Source of the DNA: Welwitschia mirabilis
Lineage: Eukaryota; Gnetophyta; Gnetopsida; Welwitschiales
Direction of reading: 5' to 3'
Assembly (NCBI GenBank): GCA_051453625.1
Contig: JBOZIK010000001.1
Span: 258,844,969-258,908,968 of the forward strand
DNA length: 64,000 nucleotides
The translations under genes were made by a program, and so were the position numbers. The notes beneath the pieces are model-generated. The model was not told where the DNA came from. It saw only the letters and a list, made by a program, of their open reading frames with translations, and ran no database searches. This document shows positions 23,600 to 35,289 of the stretch, one piece after another (positions within the stretch are counted from its first letter, which is position 1; every line of letters begins with the position of its first letter).

Positions 23600-24000
23600 A
23601 AGGCATGCTTAGGATTCTTATAATACCTTGAGCCTCACCTCTTAAAGAAAAAGGAAAGTATTTCAAATATTTAGATTCTATATCTAAATAATTAGCCTTA
23701 TAGAAGAAGTTAAATAAACTTAAGTACAGAAGGGGTTCTTCAAATTTCTTGCCTTTAAAGGTAAGTATTGCTATGTCATTAATGTTTCTTATCTTATTTA
23801 GGATTTCTAAGAAATTTGGATTAATGGGACTTAACGCCTTTAACCAATGCTTATAATTGTTTGAAGACCTAGAGTTATTATCATCTTTCTAATAATAACC
23901 TATCAAAAATTTGTATTTAGGTGTTAGTATTGGTTACTTCACCCTAAGTAGGTTGGCTATTTGATGTTCTATTTCCTTATTAAGTTAAGAAAAAAATTGT
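23600..24000 (-). pseudogene. G3 gag capsid relic
   Basis: The minus strand gives LNPNFLEILNKIRNINDIAI (about 23,770-23,830), then KKFEEPLLYLSLFNFFYKAN, and KYFPFSLRGEAQ (23,628-23,663) followed by a shifted KHAFNSLEVLKNDFLDKL. It resembles plant gypsy gag '...LR.FPFSL.G.A..W...LP' with 'F...FL.KF'. The stretch is unusually readable, with only a few stops. Similarity is at family level; no zinc knuckle is present. Confidence 0.6.
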
Positions 24001-24202
24001 TCTTTAACTAATTAACCTAAGGTTTCTTCATCCATATCAAAGTCTTCTTCCTTTATTTCTATCTTGGATTTACTACCATTTTGTTCTTTTAAATCATATA
24101 TTTTAGGGTTCTTAATAAGTGTCCCCATTTCATATCTCAATTTTCCCTTGCCATATTTCTAGACCACACACTTCTTCATCTTTATTAATTAGTTTTAGAA
24201 GG

Positions 24203-24221
24203 CCTTTCATCTAGTGCCAAA
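24203..24221 (-). other. primer-binding-site-like sequence of G3
   Basis: The minus strand reads TTTGGCACTAGATGAAAGG, similar to the TTTGGCGCTAGAAGGAGGG type of sequence found next to the 5' LTR of some plant Tat-like elements. It stands at the expected place upstream of gag. Confidence 0.45.
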
Positions 24222-24225
24222 ATAA

Positions 24226-25849
24226 CAAGTGCTTATTTGATATAATAAAAGTGACAAAGTACAATAAAACACATATTTAAGTATTAAAATTGATAACTAA
24301 TATTCTATAAAATATTCTAATTCATTAATAATTCATAACAGGCCTACTAAAGAGCTAATGAAGATATCCAAGTTTCCAACTAGCTCAATTCAAACAGTGT
24401 TTTCAAGGTCAACTCTTAAAGAGAATTTCTTAGATTTTTTAAGTTGAAAATTGAATTCTTTAGAAGCTGTAATTTATTTACTAAGAAAAATTATATTATT
24501 CATCTTCCTTAATATCTATATAGAATATTAAATTGGGAAAGTAAATAATAAGAAAACATCTTCTATTAATGTTGTACAACACTTATTTCTAAGAACCATG
24601 AGAATAAAAATTTTACTTCTTTAAGTAAAAGAGTATTTGATATCAAAAGTATATTTTTTTAGCTTTCAAATTAAGCTATTAAAAGTGCTTCCTTTTTCAA
24701 ATAATACTTAGAACTATGAAAAGTTCTTCTCTCCTTTCCAAGATGTACTTGGAATTTCTTCTTTCTTAATTTCTAGGTTTTGATCCTCTCTTTTACTATT
24801 TCTAGTTTTTATCATTTTTCAAACATTTTCATCATGCTTCCTTCTTGCCCCTTTATTCTTGATCTCTAATATTCTCTTAGATTTTTTCTCCTTTTGCTCC
24901 TTCATTATAGCATCATGAGGAGAGTGACTCTTATTTTCTAGTTCTGAGTTACCTCTCCTTATAATTCCTTTCCAAATGTCACACTATCCTTAACTAAACT
25001 ATGAAAATGTATATAGGTACATGTATTTATATGTAAACATTTCTCTTCATATTATTAACCATATTACTAATTAAAATACTAATGATATGTATAGAAACAC
25101 ACATTGAATTCAAATGAGTTAATAAAAGTATAAAATAAATATACAAAATTTTGACTTATTAATGTTGTATTTAACTAAAGTATTTATATTACCATCCTAA
25201 AAAATTCTTAATTAATAAATAAATATGAAAAGATAGGGGAAAAATTAAGCATACAGTTGGTATATAATTATTTAACTATATTGATAAAAAATTTTCTACA
25301 TGTTAAACATTTATTGATTATTAACTACTTATTAGTGTTTTTATACTTTTTTTTAATTTTATAGTGTTTTATTATATTTTCTATATTTTAATCCCTTAAC
25401 ATCATTATCTATCACATAAACATCATAGTTTCAAAATCCTTCATAGCTTTCCTTTGTTATATTTAGAACATATTTCCTTATCTATACGGTAAGATTAATT
25501 GAATTTTAATTTTTTAATTCTTTACACATAACACATTAAGATTCCTAAATTATCAATCATCTTTATGTTAAAAAAAATCTAACTTTAGAGATTTTAATGG
25601 GAAGATTATTATATAACTTTATAGCCATTAATTTTATTAATATTATCACATTATTTAAAACTTGATGTTTAAGGGGTGGCCATTTGTTGTGAAGATTGAA
25701 TAATATTTGTTAGTAAAATAAATAATTTTTAATTACTCTAATGTAATGACATGATTTAAATTAGTTAATGCATTAATTACTAATATAGAAAGACTCATTA
25801 AATATAGTGAGAAGTTGTAACTTCTTGATCAAGTTGTATGATACTTAGA
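24226..25849. other. unassigned; possible G3 5' LTR in the left part
   Basis: No ORF or motif was found. The part next to the PBS-like site (24,226 to about 25,000) is pyrimidine-rich on the plus strand near 24,740-24,930 and may be the G3 5' LTR. No second copy was found in the window, so its end is unknown. Confidence 0.35.
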
Positions 25850-26422
25850 AAAGAGATGTAATATGACTTCCAATGTTTGTTGAAAGTAATAATGATGGAT
25901 GGGTTAAGTTATAATGTTAAGTAGTTTGATTTAAATCCTTGATAAATCCATTTTAGAGACCTTATAATCTTGTTACATCTCTTAATATTTATGATAAAGC
26001 AAGATAAATTAATGAAACGTGTGCATGTCTAATTGTATGACTTTAATAATTCATGAAGATAGACAATAAAAGCAACTTTGAAAAAGAAATAGAAAACATT
26101 AATAACACACAAGTTTCTAACTAGGATTAGATAAATGATGGACTATTGAAACTAAAGCTAGAAATATATTTCTTGCTATAATAGATGGATAAGCAATAGA
26201 GATTAAGAGGTTAACCAATTAGTTGAGTGCTTTAAACAAGTGATCAATTAGCATATAGCTAAAAAATATTACAATGTTGATAAATCTAAGTAATTAGTTT
26301 TAAATAATTGATTAATTAATTATTACATAAGTGATTAAAATAAATACTATAGATGATTATTGAAGGATAAAACTAGTAATTTTCTAGAAATTTAAAGCCT
26401 ATATGATCATTTTCCTTTTATT
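25850..26422 (+). repeat. C1 5' LTR, left half
   Basis: It aligns with the left half of 56,480-57,633, for example TTTAATAATTCATG at 26,041 and 56,683, and 'TAAAACTAGTAATTTTCTAG' against 'TAAGAACTAGATATTTTTCTAG' near 26,370 and 57,070. It stops at the G4 insertion. The left boundary is uncertain by about 20 bases. Confidence 0.7.
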
Positions 26423-27454
26423 TGTTATTCATCTTTCATGATGTGTATCAAAAGTCTTTATAACCTGTGTTTAGTATTTAACACACATTAGCATAGGGGT
26501 AAATAGTACAAAATGTCATATTTATATTGAAGTATTTAAACACATTTAAAAGTTTATCATTTAAAGGAAAAGTAATCATAAAACTTTTTCGGTTATGTTA
26601 TCTTTCATAAATTAAAATAGATAATGCCAAAAAAATTTAATGAGTGCAATGGAAATGGAAGTGTAATGGAATTGAAATGCAAATCATTGAGGTAATATAC
26701 TAATATTTTACCAACTTGTTATTACATACATGTCCTTGTAATCTATATCATTATCAAATCTAATCTACTGAGATCATTAAATTAACATCAATGTGAAGGA
26801 ATAAAAAGACATATATAAATTGAGAAAGAACTACATTCTATTAAATTTAAGAAAATGAACCTCAATTCATCCACTTGCAACTAATAACATCTCACTTAAG
26901 GATACATAGTTTAATGTCAACATAGTTATTTTTATAATTAAATAATTATCCTTATTCAAGTTCCTCCAATTTCATAATAACTTTGATGATAAAAGAGAGA
27001 TGAATGGGAGGACTAAGGGGTATTTATAAATATTGGGATTAAGGGTAGATGAGCTAGTGGTGAATGACACTTAGGCATAAGATTCTTTATCATCATTTTT
27101 TTTAAATATGCTTTATTATCTTTTCCCTTAAGATGCTTTATCATATTTTTTCTTAAGATTCTTTGTCATTATTTTTCTCATCTAGATGACCATGTATCTA
27201 ATCTTAAAATCATTCATAACTATGCATAGATGCTTCATGACATTAAAATTGGCTTCTTAGTTTGTCTAAGATGGCCACATGAATGACTTTTTCAAAAGCT
27301 TTAAAAAATGTTAATTTTAACTATAAATTTTACTTAAGCTTTCTCTTTGGCTATTAAAATCATAAATTGATCAATTCAATTATTAAACCTATTAAAAGTA
27401 CTTTAAATAACACTTCCAACTAACATTAAATATGGTTAATTTAGCTATGAAACA
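26423..27454 (-). repeat. G4 3' LTR (left copy)
   Basis: It aligns with 31,943-32,892: for example GTGTATCAAAAGTCTTTATAACCTGTG against GTGTATCACAAACTTTTATAACCTATG (in parts), and TACTAATATTTTACCAACTT in both. Inside it, the minus strand reads TAATGGGAAACTA, comparable in place and form with the polypurine tract of G2. Ends are uncertain by about 15 bases. Confidence 0.78.
27021..27033 (-). promoter_or_regulatory. TATA box candidate, G4 3' LTR
   Basis: TATTTATAAATA on the minus strand. The related site in the 5' LTR is at 32,536-32,545 (TTATAAATATC on the minus strand). Both stand at the same place in the LTR alignment. Confidence 0.4.
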
Positions 27455-28639
27455 TAGTTTCCCATTAGATGTTTATCAGTTTCTAATAAAAAAAGGTAGA
27501 GGATAATAGAAGTGAGCTAAATCAAAAAATAAAGAAAACATAACACTTAATTATAAAGATAATAATATTATTAAATATAGGTTGCATTGTATTATATCAT
27601 ATGAATTAAATATTCCATTTTAACAGGATAAAAATATACACACTAAATTCAGAAGTGTAGTTTAATTTTTATGAAAATTATAGTTTCAAATTTAAAATTT
27701 ATTTTAATTAGATTTAATAATTGAAGGTTTCAAAGGTTTCACATAATAAATGGATTTAAAACATAAAGATGAATGAAATACCAAAAAGATATAACTAGGT
27801 GAGATTTAGAACTACTATTTGAGAGTTATTACATAATCAGTTAAAATTTTTATTATCTTTAATTTGATTCATTACCCACCTCCATCATCTAGATGACTAG
27901 GAAAAGGATCTCTTTAAAAACTTATAAGTAGTTTTATGACTAAAAAAATTTTCAATACTAATAATAAGAGTCTAAAAATGCATTAAAGTTAAATAAGAAA
28001 ATAAAAAATAAAGGAGAAAAAACATAACTCAAAAATAGAAAGAAATTTAGTGAAATGGAGTCACATCCAGTGAGGTGAAAAAAATGGGATGAAGATGAAG
28101 CTAATGACTAATGGTAAAATCAATGATATGATAAAGAAAAGTTCTATGATGTAAAAGAAGTATAGACAATGACAAACTCAAAGGGATGTATGTCCTAAGA
28201 AAGATGGAACTAAAATGTGAAAATTACTTTAAGTTTAAAAATACTATGAAAAGAAAAAGTAAAAAATAAGTAAGAGGGAGCATGAAGAATATTGATTACT
28301 ATATTCTAAATGATAACATAGTAGGATTAATTGGTATATATAATTAAATTTCTTGATGTACAAGATGCATGGTTTAATGCTAAACAACATAGATCATAAT
28401 GTGATGTGGGCAGTAATTATAACAAAATATCATGATTATCTTATAAAGAATTATTTTAATTTACTATAATTCAATTTAAACCTTAGCTATAATAATAAAT
28501 AACACTTATCAATTCACCATCCCATGATTAACATGTTTAAAATTCTCACAAAATTACTACTTAAAGTTGTGAAAAATAAATAGTATAGAGGCATTAACAA
28601 ACATCATTCATCATGATAAGGGGAGTTTAGTTTCTACTA
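27455..28639. other. G4 region between integrase and 3' LTR
   Basis: A 1.2 kb A-rich stretch with no recognisable frame. It corresponds in position to the 3.4 kb region of G2 but is much shorter. Confidence 0.4.
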
Positions 28640-28790
28640 AGAAGGTAATTAATCATAAGATAAAGCTAGATCATAACCAACTAACGTTTTGATGGAGTTC
28701 CCATAAATATCATTTTATAGTATTAAATGTTCCTCTTGGAAAATGTTGTCTTAGTATGCTTGTAGTAGGACATCATGAAATTAGAGGATG
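28640..28790 (-). pseudogene. G4 integrase C-terminal domain relic
   Basis: Homologous at DNA level to 14,880-15,010 in G2: AGATCATAACCAACTAACG against CGATCATAACCAATTGTCC, and further right GTAGTAGGACATCATG against ATAGTAGAACACCATG. The protein frame is too decayed to read alone. Confidence 0.55.
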
Positions 28791-29449
28791 CATTAATTTT
28801 TATTTATTTTTCCCTCACTATTTTTTATCTTTTTTTTCCCTTTTTGACATTGGTTTATTATTTTAATAATAAAATAAAAAAGTAAATAGATATGAAAATG
28901 TCTAAAGATTGGCTAAAATCTAATGTTATCATTATCAATGCTTCAAAATAAAATTACTTTATAAAATCTCAAATGAAATTTAGTATAAAATTAAGTAAAG
29001 AGATGATTAAGTAGTAAAAAAACTCAACCGAGATATATGACTAAGAAATAATTTAGATGATGATAAAGAGAAGACTCTCCTTTTGATTAAGAGAGTCCTC
29101 CAAGTCCATTTCTTATATCATATACATGATATAATGCGAATCATGGGGTGATTGACATAACTTCAATTACTATTCATTAACATCTTTTTTTTAATTATAT
29201 AAAATAGAAATATTAACTAAGCCATTAGTATGTACTTTCTTAACAAAATAAAAATATAACCATTTAGAAGTTAATTGATTACGAAGAATATGATCTCAAG
29301 TATTATATAGTAAAACCAAAAAACTAGGATTAAAATACTTATGTAAAATATTTTTGTAATGATTAGATTTGGATTGGGATTTATGAAGGAGCTATTTTGA
29401 ATAGAAGAGGTACATTTTTCATCTAGGTATTACAACTATGCTAGCATAT

Positions 29450-30080
29450 AGTGAATACATTCATTAAGATTAAGAATATAAAATTAACAAGAAACTTTAG
29501 AAGAGTGATAGCACACATCAATTAGAAGAATAAAACTTTTAACTATACATAAGTTCATTAGGAGAAAAACCTAGTAAATTACATCAAGTTATATGATAAG
29601 CTTAAAGAACATCATTACATTTCAGAGAGCATAACTTTTGTTTATAGTCACACATTTCTAGTTCATCTTTTTGATTTCCCTATTGGCATTTTTCTCTTAA
29701 CCATTAATATAAAGATGATAGGTAATTCTATATATAATTACTATCAAAAGAAGAATTTTCCTTAGGATTTTCTTTATAAAATATATTTCTTAAATACTTA
29801 TTAAAATTCCAGGAATGAAAAACTTATGGGAGATGTTAGAATAAAAGAAAATGGCACATAGTTTCAACATCATTAGTGGTAGTAGGAATGTCCTCAACCC
29901 ATTTGGTGACATGATGGTAAAAGTATGGCCTATTACATTCATAATTTCCATTTCTATGGAAAAGATAATTATATAACTTTCTAGTCCAATATGGAGAGTT
30001 TTTCATGGTAACTAATTAATTTACAATATTAGCATATCATGAAAACATATTTTTGAAGATTCTTTTATGAGGTAAAACAC
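29450..30080 (-). pseudogene. G4 integrase core relic
   Basis: The minus strand at 29,884-29,915 reads HVTKWVEDIPTTTND (family 'YVSKWVEAIPT'). At 29,510-29,640 the DNA matches G2 15,660-15,800 closely (ATAGCACACATCAATT against ATAGCACACATCGATT; AAGTTCATTAGGAGA against AAGTTCATAAGGAGA), which is the 'SPY.LVYGK.CHLP' part. Near 29,680-29,730 a frame IVIIYRITYHLYING matches 'Y...H...TPYHPQTNG'. Heavily mutated. Confidence 0.7.
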
Positions 30081-30099
30081 TGCTAATAAAAGTATCTGT

Positions 30100-30540
30100 T
30101 GGGATATGAAAGGGGATTTATTATCAAGGGATTCTAGATAAATTATCATTAAATAATGTATTATTTCCTTCCTCATGTTGATCATTACTATGTACTATCT
30201 CTATAAAGTAAAGAACAAACCATTTTGAAATCAATTTATAGAACATAAAAGATATATTAATATTTTTAAATGTAATTAATTGTTAATGAATCAATATCAT
30301 CCTAACTTAAAAATAGTCAAATAGAAGATAAAGAATCAACATGTCTAAAAGTTAAAAAATATCCTACAAAACTTGTTAAAGGATTTTAAGCATATTTTGC
30401 ATTTAACATTCGACATTTATAAATGACATTAAAGATACTATTCAAATAAAAATTTTAAATGATATCAAGAATATTCTTAGGATGATTCATTAAAGTAGCC
30501 TTTATGACTAATAATCTTTCTAATATTTGACTAAAGGCAT
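30100..30540 (-). pseudogene. G4 RT tail and RNase H end
   Basis: Minus strand: at 30,480-30,535 HAFSQILERLLVIKATLMN matches '..AF..LK..L..AP.L..P' that opens the RNase H/connection part. At 30,128-30,200 NTLFNDNLSRIP matches 'N.VADHLSRIP'. Before it ISKWFVLYF fits 'RL.RW.L.LQ.F'. The catalytic RNase H blocks are unreadable. RT palm motifs are absent. Confidence 0.6.
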
Positions 30541-30549
30541 GGGTCTACA

Positions 30550-30786
30550 TTAAAATATAATTTTTTTTAAATTAAATATTTCAAAAAATCCCAAATCATT
30601 TTTTCTAAAATGACAAGGTAATAAGGTATTGGGAATAGAAGAAAAAAATGGTATTTTGAGTTTATATAAAATAATAAGTAGAAGAGATATATAAGAATTC
30701 TTGACAATGTTAGAGTCTTCAAATTTTATTTTCTCATGAGATGTGAGAATTCTATCCTCTATTATGCTTTCTTGAATCTTCATCAA
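30550..30786 (-). pseudogene. G4 gag-protease linker, open for 78 codons
   Basis: This minus-strand frame ends in PFFSSIPNTLLPCHFRKND and FFEIFNLKKI. The pattern resembles the pre-protease piece of Athila-like polyproteins, 'PFP.RL.K......F..IF.KVEINIPLLDAI'. It stops exactly where the RT tail begins, so protease and RT were lost between the two. The ATG is not likely to be a real start. Confidence 0.6.
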
Positions 30787-31918
30787 TTCTCTTTTACCCT
30801 TTTTCTCTTTGTTTTTTACATTATCATCTTATTTTATATTATCATTCTCCAAGTTATACTTTTATCAATAAGATTACAAATAGAAATATGATCATTATGT
30901 TAAACCATAGGTTGAAATATTTTCAAATTTTTCTAGAATTGATTTTTTGCTTTTACATTGATTTTTTAAAAGTAAGTGGATATTGGGGATATAATCTAAT
31001 ATTTCCACATCATCATCTAATGAAGAATCATCCTCATCATTATTATTTAATTAGTAAGATTAAATGTCATAGTCTTCATACTTAATTATTCTGTTAAGCA
31101 CTGACCTTCTAAACATTCATCATCAAAATAAAAGTTGTTACTATGTGTAGAACTTTTAATGTTTTCCTCCTCATTCTCAAAGTAAGAGATAGTAAACATA
31201 GTGGTGTAGGCTTGGAAATATTATGTTGCAAGAGAATCGTAAGATTTTTAATTTCCTAACATTTCTTATTAAAGTATGATTATAAGATCTATAATGTTCT
31301 TATTTTGGTTTTTAATGTTTTTATTGATAGTATCATGAACTTTCTTAAATTCGTGTATTGAATAATGAAATAAATCATATTAATTATCTTAATAATTATA
31401 AGAACAAGATTTGAATTTTCGAATTCTAAACTTATCTTTTATAAATATCCTAAGGTTTTCCAAAGGCCTATTATTTTTATTTATGTTAGACCTTTAGTTA
31501 GAGGCACAATCTTCTTCAAAACTAATTCTCTTCAAGTAGGTAAGTTTTTATTTATTTTATCAAATATTTCACTAAATGTTTTTTTTCATTACTAGAATCC
31601 AAAATTCTCTTTTTTAAATAAAAATTTATCATAGTGTTCTTCTATCCATGAAAATTGATAAGGAAACAAGAAAATAGGAAAGAGATAAATAGGATGAAAA
31701 GATAGATAATCATATTTTGCAATAGTATCACTCTTATGATTATACAAAAAGTAATAATAACATAAAAAGGAAAACTAACAAAAAATGAAATGAAATATAG
31801 GCTAAGAAAACTAATTAAAATCCAAGCTTAACTAAATAAAGAAAAAAAATATGTACAACACTACACAAGCAAACAACTGAAAAATAAATCACTTACTTTT
31901 GCTATGAGAATCAATAAT
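30787..31918 (-). pseudogene. G4 gag region, very decayed
   Basis: Position between the PBS and the gag-protease linker makes this the gag region. I could not recognise capsid or zinc-knuckle motifs with confidence; frames are short. Confidence 0.4.
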
Positions 31919-31942
31919 AATTCCCAAATAATAGTATCAATT
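31919..31942 (-). other. G4 primer-binding site, degenerate
   Basis: Minus strand TTGATACTATTATTTGGGAA against the plant gypsy PBS TGGCGCCGTTGCCGGGGAA: nearly all differences are C-to-T or G-to-A. It lies directly inside the 5' LTR. Confidence 0.6.
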
Positions 31943-32892
31943 TGTTCATTTGATATGTTGTGTATCACAAACTTTTATAACCTATGCTTAGTACATAACA
32001 TACCCTAGCATAGATAAGAAAGAATGTTGTATCCATGTTGAAGTACTTAAACACATTTGAATGTTAATTCATTTGAAGGTAAAGTAAGCATAGAAATATT
32101 TTGGATATTTTAAGGAATTAAAATAGATAATGCAAATGATGAGATGTATTCAATGGAAATGGAAGTCCACTAAAATGAAAATGCAAATCATAGATGCAAT
32201 ATACTAATATTTTACCAACTTGTTATTATCCAAGTTGGCCCTCATACTCTATATAAATATTACATCTAGTACACTTAGAATATTAAATTAATATCAACAT
32301 AATGCATAAGCAAGAAAAAGATATTTATAATTTAAGAAATAAGTACACTTCATTATGTTTAATAAAATACACCTCAATGCATCCATTTACAAGTAATGAC
32401 ACCTTAATGAAACATAACAGTCCATCACCAAGATCGTTGTTCTCATAAGGGAATTAATATCCTTATCTAATTTGCTTAAATGCCATAAGAAATTTGATAA
32501 AAAAAGATATATGAATAAATGGAAGGCCTAAATAGATATTTATAAGTCTTAAAATGGATGGTTGGTGAGGTGGGAATGGATGATGCTTGACCTCAAGATG
32601 CTTTATCATCCTTTATCTCATCTAGATGATCATCTAATCATCTTGAAAATTGTTTGTAATTGTCCACTAATTATACACTATATCAACATTTTCTTCTTAT
32701 TTTCTCTAAGATAACCATGTGGATGATTTTCTACAAATCTCCTAAACTATTTATTTTAACTTTAATTCTATTTAATACTTTTATTTAGTTATTTACATTA
32801 TAAATTAGTCAATATGACCTTTAATCCTATTAAACACACTTGAAAATACATTTTCAACCATCATAAAATATGACTAATTTGTTCATGCAATA
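31943..32892 (-). repeat. G4 5' LTR (right copy)
   Basis: Homologous along its length to 26,423-27,454. In element sense the start is TATTGCATGAAC, against TGTTTCATAGC of the partner. About 950 bp. Clearly diverged from its partner, so the G4 insertion is itself old. Confidence 0.78.
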
Positions 32893-33421
32893 TCTATCAA
32901 TCATAGAACTTATAATGATGATGTGTACCAATTACAAACATATATTCTATATAAATAAGATATTATAACACATCAAAAATTTTTTAATCTTTTAGTTTTC
33001 TATCTTATAGGAAGAAGACATAGTTATGCTTCTTAATTATACCTCTTCTTCTTTACTTATTATTATTATTAAGATAATTATAAGAAAATATCATTATAGT
33101 AAATTTCAAGAGTGATTATTGCATTAAAATCCTAATTGTAATTGTTAAAGATTACTATAAAATCTTAGTTTATTATTAGAATGAAACAACTAATAAAGAG
33201 CAAATAAACTTATTTCTTATGCTTGTTTTTTTATGTCTCAGTTAATATTATTTTTATTAATTAATTTTTATTAACTATAATTAAATGTAGCTTATACTAT
33301 TTTCTTTAATATGTAAAAATTTTTATCTTATCATAGTTATCATAAATTATTAATTAAACAAGAAAAAGATTTAATTAGCTATCTTATTTACCCTTTTACT
33401 TTAGAATAGATAGTTCTAATA
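32893..33421 (+). repeat. C1 5' LTR, right half
   Basis: It matches 57,130-57,633: TTTTAGTTTTCTATCTTA in both, TAAAGATTACTAT in both, 'TTAATTAGCTATCTTATTTACCC' against 'TTCATTAGCTATTCTATTTTCACC', and the end GATAGTTCTAATA against GGACAATCCTAACA. Together with 25,850-26,422 it makes a complete LTR of about 1.1 kb. Confidence 0.75.
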
Positions 33422-33422
33422 A

Positions 33423-33436
33423 TTGAAATTATAGTG
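33423..33436 (+). other. C1 primer-binding site, degenerate
   Basis: TTGAAATTATAG directly after the 5' LTR, compared with the initiator-methionine tRNA site TTGGTATCAGAG of copia elements. Weak alone, but C2 has a clearer one at 35,113 in the same setting. Confidence 0.4.
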
Positions 33437-33739
33437 GACTTTTATAATTCATTCTTATTTTTGTTTGTTTCAAGTGATATAATAGGTAGAAAAGATGTGT
33501 GATAATTAATTAATCATCCTTGTTACTTGAATGCCAATAACTATGAGTTTTGAAAGTCAAAGATGCAAGTATTTATAGAAGTAATAAGCTTTCATTATTA
33601 AACAATCATTGGAAAATGATTTAACTCATACAAAAAACTAAAGAAATCCAATGAATTTTAGTTGATGGCAATTAAAAGTAAAATTAAAAAAAAGATAAAG
33701 ATAGTATCATGTTTAATAAAAAGGTTATGAATGTAATTT

Positions 33740-34151
33740 ATTATGTGTTATATCTAGAAAACTACAAGATGGCAAGAAAACTTCCTACCACTAAAGAAAT
33801 TTGGAATTACTTGCAAGTGACAGTTGATGGTACCATCCAAATCAAAAAGATCAAAAGAAAATTTTTATAACCTAATTTGAGTAAATCAAGATGAAAAAAT
33901 GATGATATCTTTATTAAATTGAATAAAAAATAGTGGATATTGTGAATAGATTATGAGGGGTTGATAAACTTCTCTTGTTTAACTAAGTCATATAAAATAT
34001 CTAAAAGTTTCTTCCTAAAGAATATAAAAACAAGGTATTATCAATTGAATATGTAAATAATATTAATAAATAAATTTGTAGGAATTTGGTAAGTTAAATT
34101 CTTACATTTAAATTAAGACATTTACATAAGATAATAAATGAAAAGGTATTA
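33740..34151 (+). pseudogene. C1 gag, first part
   Basis: Plus strand 33,787-33,834 reads PTTKEIWNYLQVTVDGT, matching the copia gag pattern 'TAKEIWD.L...HEGT..VK..K'. It goes on with SKSR, FIKLNKK, INFSC, LTKSYKISKSF, then PKEYKNKVLSIE (family 'LP.EW..KVTAI.E'), and near the end LTFKLRHLHK (family 'L.TYE..L'). It breaks off at 34,151 where the C2 LTR starts and resumes at about 39,640. Capsid-forming protein of the element; inactive. Confidence 0.75.
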
Positions 34152-35108
34152 TATTAAATCTTCTAATCCTTTACTAATGATAAACTAAATCTTAAGTGAT
34201 GATAGTCATAAAGTACATGTTTTAAGTGTAAACATTTTCTATGAGGCTTTGAGTCTTAAGTACTTAAATAAGTAACAAAGTATAAAGCTTCAAAATACTT
34301 AAAAAATTAGTTAATAGATCAACTAGATTTCATCTAGTAACTAATCAACCTTTTTAAAAGAAAAGATAATGAAATAAAGACAATAGTCAACTAGTAAATA
34401 GTAGAAGATGGATTATTCTCTTCCAAAATTATGAATTTTTTAGTTTAAGATTAACTAGTTAAGAATAAAGGCTATCTAATACATGGTTGACTAGGTAGTA
34501 TCAAGGTATTAATTAGTTTTGGTATATCTATTAAATCTCAAAATTATAGATAGTTATTAAAAAACAAATGTAACCATTTTTCTGGCCTTTTGAAATTTTT
34601 TTAAACATTATGATTTATTCAATCAGTTACATACTTTGTTGTTGTAATTTCTAATAGCTTAAAACATGATTCCTATAACATTAAATCATAGTTATACATT
34701 TAGATACATTTAGCTCTCTGAAAATTATATCTTTTGATTAAAAAGACATAAATCATACTTTCTTAAGTACTTTATCTTTCTTTCATGTAAACCCTTAATT
34801 AGATAAAATCATTATAGTAATTACAGAAGCTATGTATTACCATAATATTCCATTACACTAGGCTAAGATATCCTAAAAAGTCTCATTAAAGTGTTGTGAA
34901 GGCTTTACTTCTTAATAAAGAAAGTAGGATTACTTTCAATACCTTTGTATTTCTTTACTTTACAGTTTTAATTATTTGGATGCTATAATTAGTTAATTTT
35001 ATAGAATTACTTAAAATTATAGCCATGAAAAATTGATTTATCTTAATAGTAGAAAAATTTTATTTAGCTCTCCTATTGAACCCTCTCCTCCAAAAAGAAC
35101 TAATTATA
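34152..35108 (+). repeat. C2 5' LTR
   Basis: It aligns with 38,673-39,613: GTGATGATAGTCATAAAGTA against AATAATGATAGTAATAAAGT, 'ATATCTTTTGATTAAAAAGACATAAATCATACTT' against 'ATATCTTGTGATTAAAAGGCATAAACTATACTT' (in parts). It ends ...CTCTCCTCC..CTAATTATA, the pyrimidine-rich end common in plant copia LTRs. Confidence 0.78.
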
Positions 35109-35112
35109 AAAA

Positions 35113-35124
35113 TTGATATCAAAG
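35113..35124 (+). other. C2 primer-binding site
   Basis: TTGATATCAAAG, four bases after the LTR, against TGGTATCAGAGC (complement of the initiator-methionine tRNA 3' end used by copia elements). The differences are G-to-A. Confidence 0.65.
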
Positions 35125-35289
35125 TAAGTTTTAGAAATCTATGCTTATCATTTAAGTTCTTTTTACATAATAAAAATTAATATGTTGGTCTGTTAATCAT
35201 TCTTATTACTTTATTCATAGTAATTATGAATTTTAAAATTTTATAATGTATTTCTTCATAGAAATAATGATCTTTAATTATTGTAATGT

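Larger units (their letters stand above)
22985..24225 (-). mobile_element. G3: gypsy gag fragment with leader and PBS-like site
   Basis: In minus-strand order: a PBS-like site (24,203-24,221), a leader, a gag capsid region (about 23,600-24,000), then a segment homologous to 7,960-8,205. No protease or pol follows before G2 starts at 22,576. It is therefore the 5' end of a gypsy element of the G1 family, either a separate truncated copy or the displaced 5' part of G1. A 5' LTR should lie at about 24,226-25,000 but I could not find its mate. Confidence 0.55.
26423..32892 (-). mobile_element. G4: internally deleted Ty3/gypsy element inside the C1 LTR
   Basis: Two related LTRs (about 26,423-27,454 and 31,943-32,892) enclose only 4.5 kb. 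Minus-strand order: PBS, gag remnants, gag-pol linker, a tail of RT joined directly to it, RNase H end, integrase, integrase C-terminal piece. Protease and most of RT are gone. The integrase sequence is homologous to G2, so both are one family. The flanks of G4 are the two halves of the C1 5' LTR. Target duplication is not visible (TTATT and TCTAT at the chosen ends). Confidence 0.78.
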
